Positions 63,043 through 64,000 of a stretch of DNA of 64,000 bases are shown one piece after another. The notes beneath the pieces were generated by a model. The model was not told the origin of the DNA and ran no database searches. It was given only the letters and a program-made list of their open reading frames with translations. The stretch spans positions 2,392,362-2,456,361 of the forward strand of contig JABTUL010000001.1 of assembly GCA_015075425.1 (NCBI GenBank). The letters are read 5' to 3'. Numbering within the stretch: position 1 is the first letter of the stretch; each line of letters begins with the position of its first letter. The position numbers and the translations under genes are program-made. The DNA comes from Spirochaetales bacterium. Lineage in GTDB: Bacteria > Spirochaetota > Leptospiria > Leptospirales > Leptonemataceae.

Positions 63043-64000
63043 ATGGAAACCAGACCCACTACAATACAAAATCGTATTGAATACTTCGAACGCAACTATA
63101 GTGTTCTTGTTGATGTGAACCTGATAGGCGATAAAGCCTTTACCCTCGCAGGAGCCGGTATCCGGCATTGTCGATTTTGCCAACGCAAGGACGGTCTGGT
63201 GACCTTTCAGGATGAAGCCCACGCTTTTCCTGAGCTAATTGGTAACCGAATACTATTGACCGAGTATGAATGTGATCAATGTAACGCGCACTTCTCCAAA
63301 TACTTGGAAAACCACTTAGCCAACTACCTTGGCCCCGCCCGCACTTTTGCGCGAACAAGAGGAAAATCAGGGGTTCCCTCATACAAGACTTCCGATGACT
63401 TATCGCGGATTGATGTCAAGGCAGGCACAATGATTGTAAGCACTGTAGCAGATCAACCTATTTTCGTTGAGGATGAAAAGAGGAAATTAGTAACTTTCTA
63501 TACTACAAAATCTACTTACATCCCCGTTGCTGTCTACAAGACTGTGGTCAAGATGGCCCTCAGTATTCTTCCGGAAACTGAAATGGAACCTTTCCGGTCT
63601 ACGGCAAGCTGGTTATTATCGGAAGACCATTCTAAGTCCTTTGTTCGTCCGTGCCCCATGCATTTTAGTTTTACAAATGGATACAAGCCTTATCCCTTCA
63701 TAAAGGCCATTGTTTTCAAGGTCCGGGACAGCGCTTACCCTGTTCCGTATATGCAATTTTTCCTCGCTTTTGATAACTTCACCTTTCAGGTTACCATACC
63801 CACAGAACGCGATAGGCACTTGGAAGGAAAAGTCGTTGCCATTGAGGCATTCCCCAGCATCCACGAGATCACTGATACCGAGAATGAGACAAAGCATGCC
63901 TTTGCGGATATGTCCAGCTCAGTACCTGTTCGCGGAAGTAAAGTTGAAGTTCAGATGTCCTATGAAAGAAAGGAACCCAGTTCCGGGCGTGACTCCGCAT
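63043..64000 (+). CDS. HNH-like zinc protein, intact copy, stop at the window edge
   Basis: 319 codons from ATG 63043; by comparison with the copy at 8082 the TAA begins at base 64000. The N-terminal region CRFCQRKDGLVTFQDEAHAF, PELIGNRILLTEYECDQCNA, HFSKYLENHLANYLGPARTF resembles HNH_5-type proteins (two CxxC pairs around an AH..P..GN core), which may bind or cut DNA. The C-terminal about 230 residues are unassigned. No partner gene in the cassette. Confidence 0.75.
   Translation, partial: METRPTTIQNRIEYFERNYSVLVDVNLIGDKAFTLAGAGIRHCRFCQRKDGLVTFQDEAHAFPELIGNRILLTEYECDQCNAHFSKYLENHLANYLGPARTFARTRGKSGVPSYKTSDDLSRIDVKAGTMIVSTVADQPIFVEDEKRKLVTFYTTKSTYIPVAVYKTVVKMALSILPETEMEPFRSTASWLLSEDHSKSFVRPCPMHFSFTNGYKPYPFIKAIVFKVRDSAYPVPYMQFFLAFDNFTFQVTIPTERDRHLEGKVVAIEAFPSIHEITDTENETKHAFADMSSSVPVRGSKVEVQMSYERKEPSSGRDSA

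Noticed and set aside
1..64000. CRISPR array
   Set aside because: The repeats are about 200-230 bp and the intervals hold whole genes of varying length, unlike 25-40 bp repeats with uniform spacers. No cas gene is present.

Overview
The window is the interior of a very large integron gene-cassette array (a chromosomal 'superintegron'). Sixty attC-type recombination sites, one of them a half-site, divide it into about 60 cassettes. Nearly all cassettes face the same way (genes on +, attC at the 3' end), so the integrase gene and attI, which are not in the window, should lie to the left. Each cassette opens with GTT-type core R' and closes with an R'' that is the reverse complement of its own start. 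This holds for 57 of the 58 cassettes that can be tested. The only exception is the IS/intron hotspot at 55.6-60.3 kb, which is therefore a fusion of two cassettes. The host cannot be named from the sequence. Coding GC looks moderate (about 50-55 % by eye). FliL-like and MotA/FliG-like cassette genes suggest a flagellated Gram-negative or spirochaete-like bacterium.

Four attC families are interleaved. Family A (about 229 bp) is the most common. Family B (195-208 bp) ends a repeated cassette without a clear gene (the 'N' cassette). Family C (about 217 bp) ends the two AT-rich cassettes. Family D (214 bp) ends the two mazEF cassettes. All are longer than the textbook attC, and the stems show compensatory base changes, so the folded structure appears to be selected.

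Layout: 0-10 kb holds DUF2158, a MotA/FliG-like fusion, a zinc-ribbon rhomboid, a lipoprotein pseudogene copy, a HigBA-type TA pair, duplicated membrane proteins, an HNH-like protein and a FliL-like protein. 10-26 kb holds many toxin-antitoxin (TA) modules (ParE, RelE/Phd-type, tandem MazEF, RelE/CopG, Doc, DUF4258/YgiT, HigBA), with an SH3 lipoprotein, a GNAT acetyltransferase and membrane proteins. 26-38 kb holds a GIY-YIG nuclease, DUF433/DUF5615 and HicAB pairs, a cluster of N cassettes, a SIR2-like protein and a PIN module. 38-55 kb holds a decayed ParA-HEPN pair, a PIN/RHH pair, repeated TA cassettes, a trypsin-like protease, HicAB, and more N cassettes. 55.6-62 kb is a mobile-element hotspot: an IS3-family element splits a reverse-strand gene, followed by an IS630-family element, a truncated group II intron and an ISKra4-like element. 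The window ends with second copies of the HigBA-type and HNH-like cassettes.

Functionally the array is a store of small stability, defence-like and surface genes. At least 20 TA modules, several with their own promoter and operator, may keep the array from being lost. Many cassettes occur in 2-4 copies, and one copy is often intact while another carries one-base indels, often in homopolymers. This could be decay or consensus sequencing error, so frameshifted genes below are marked as such.
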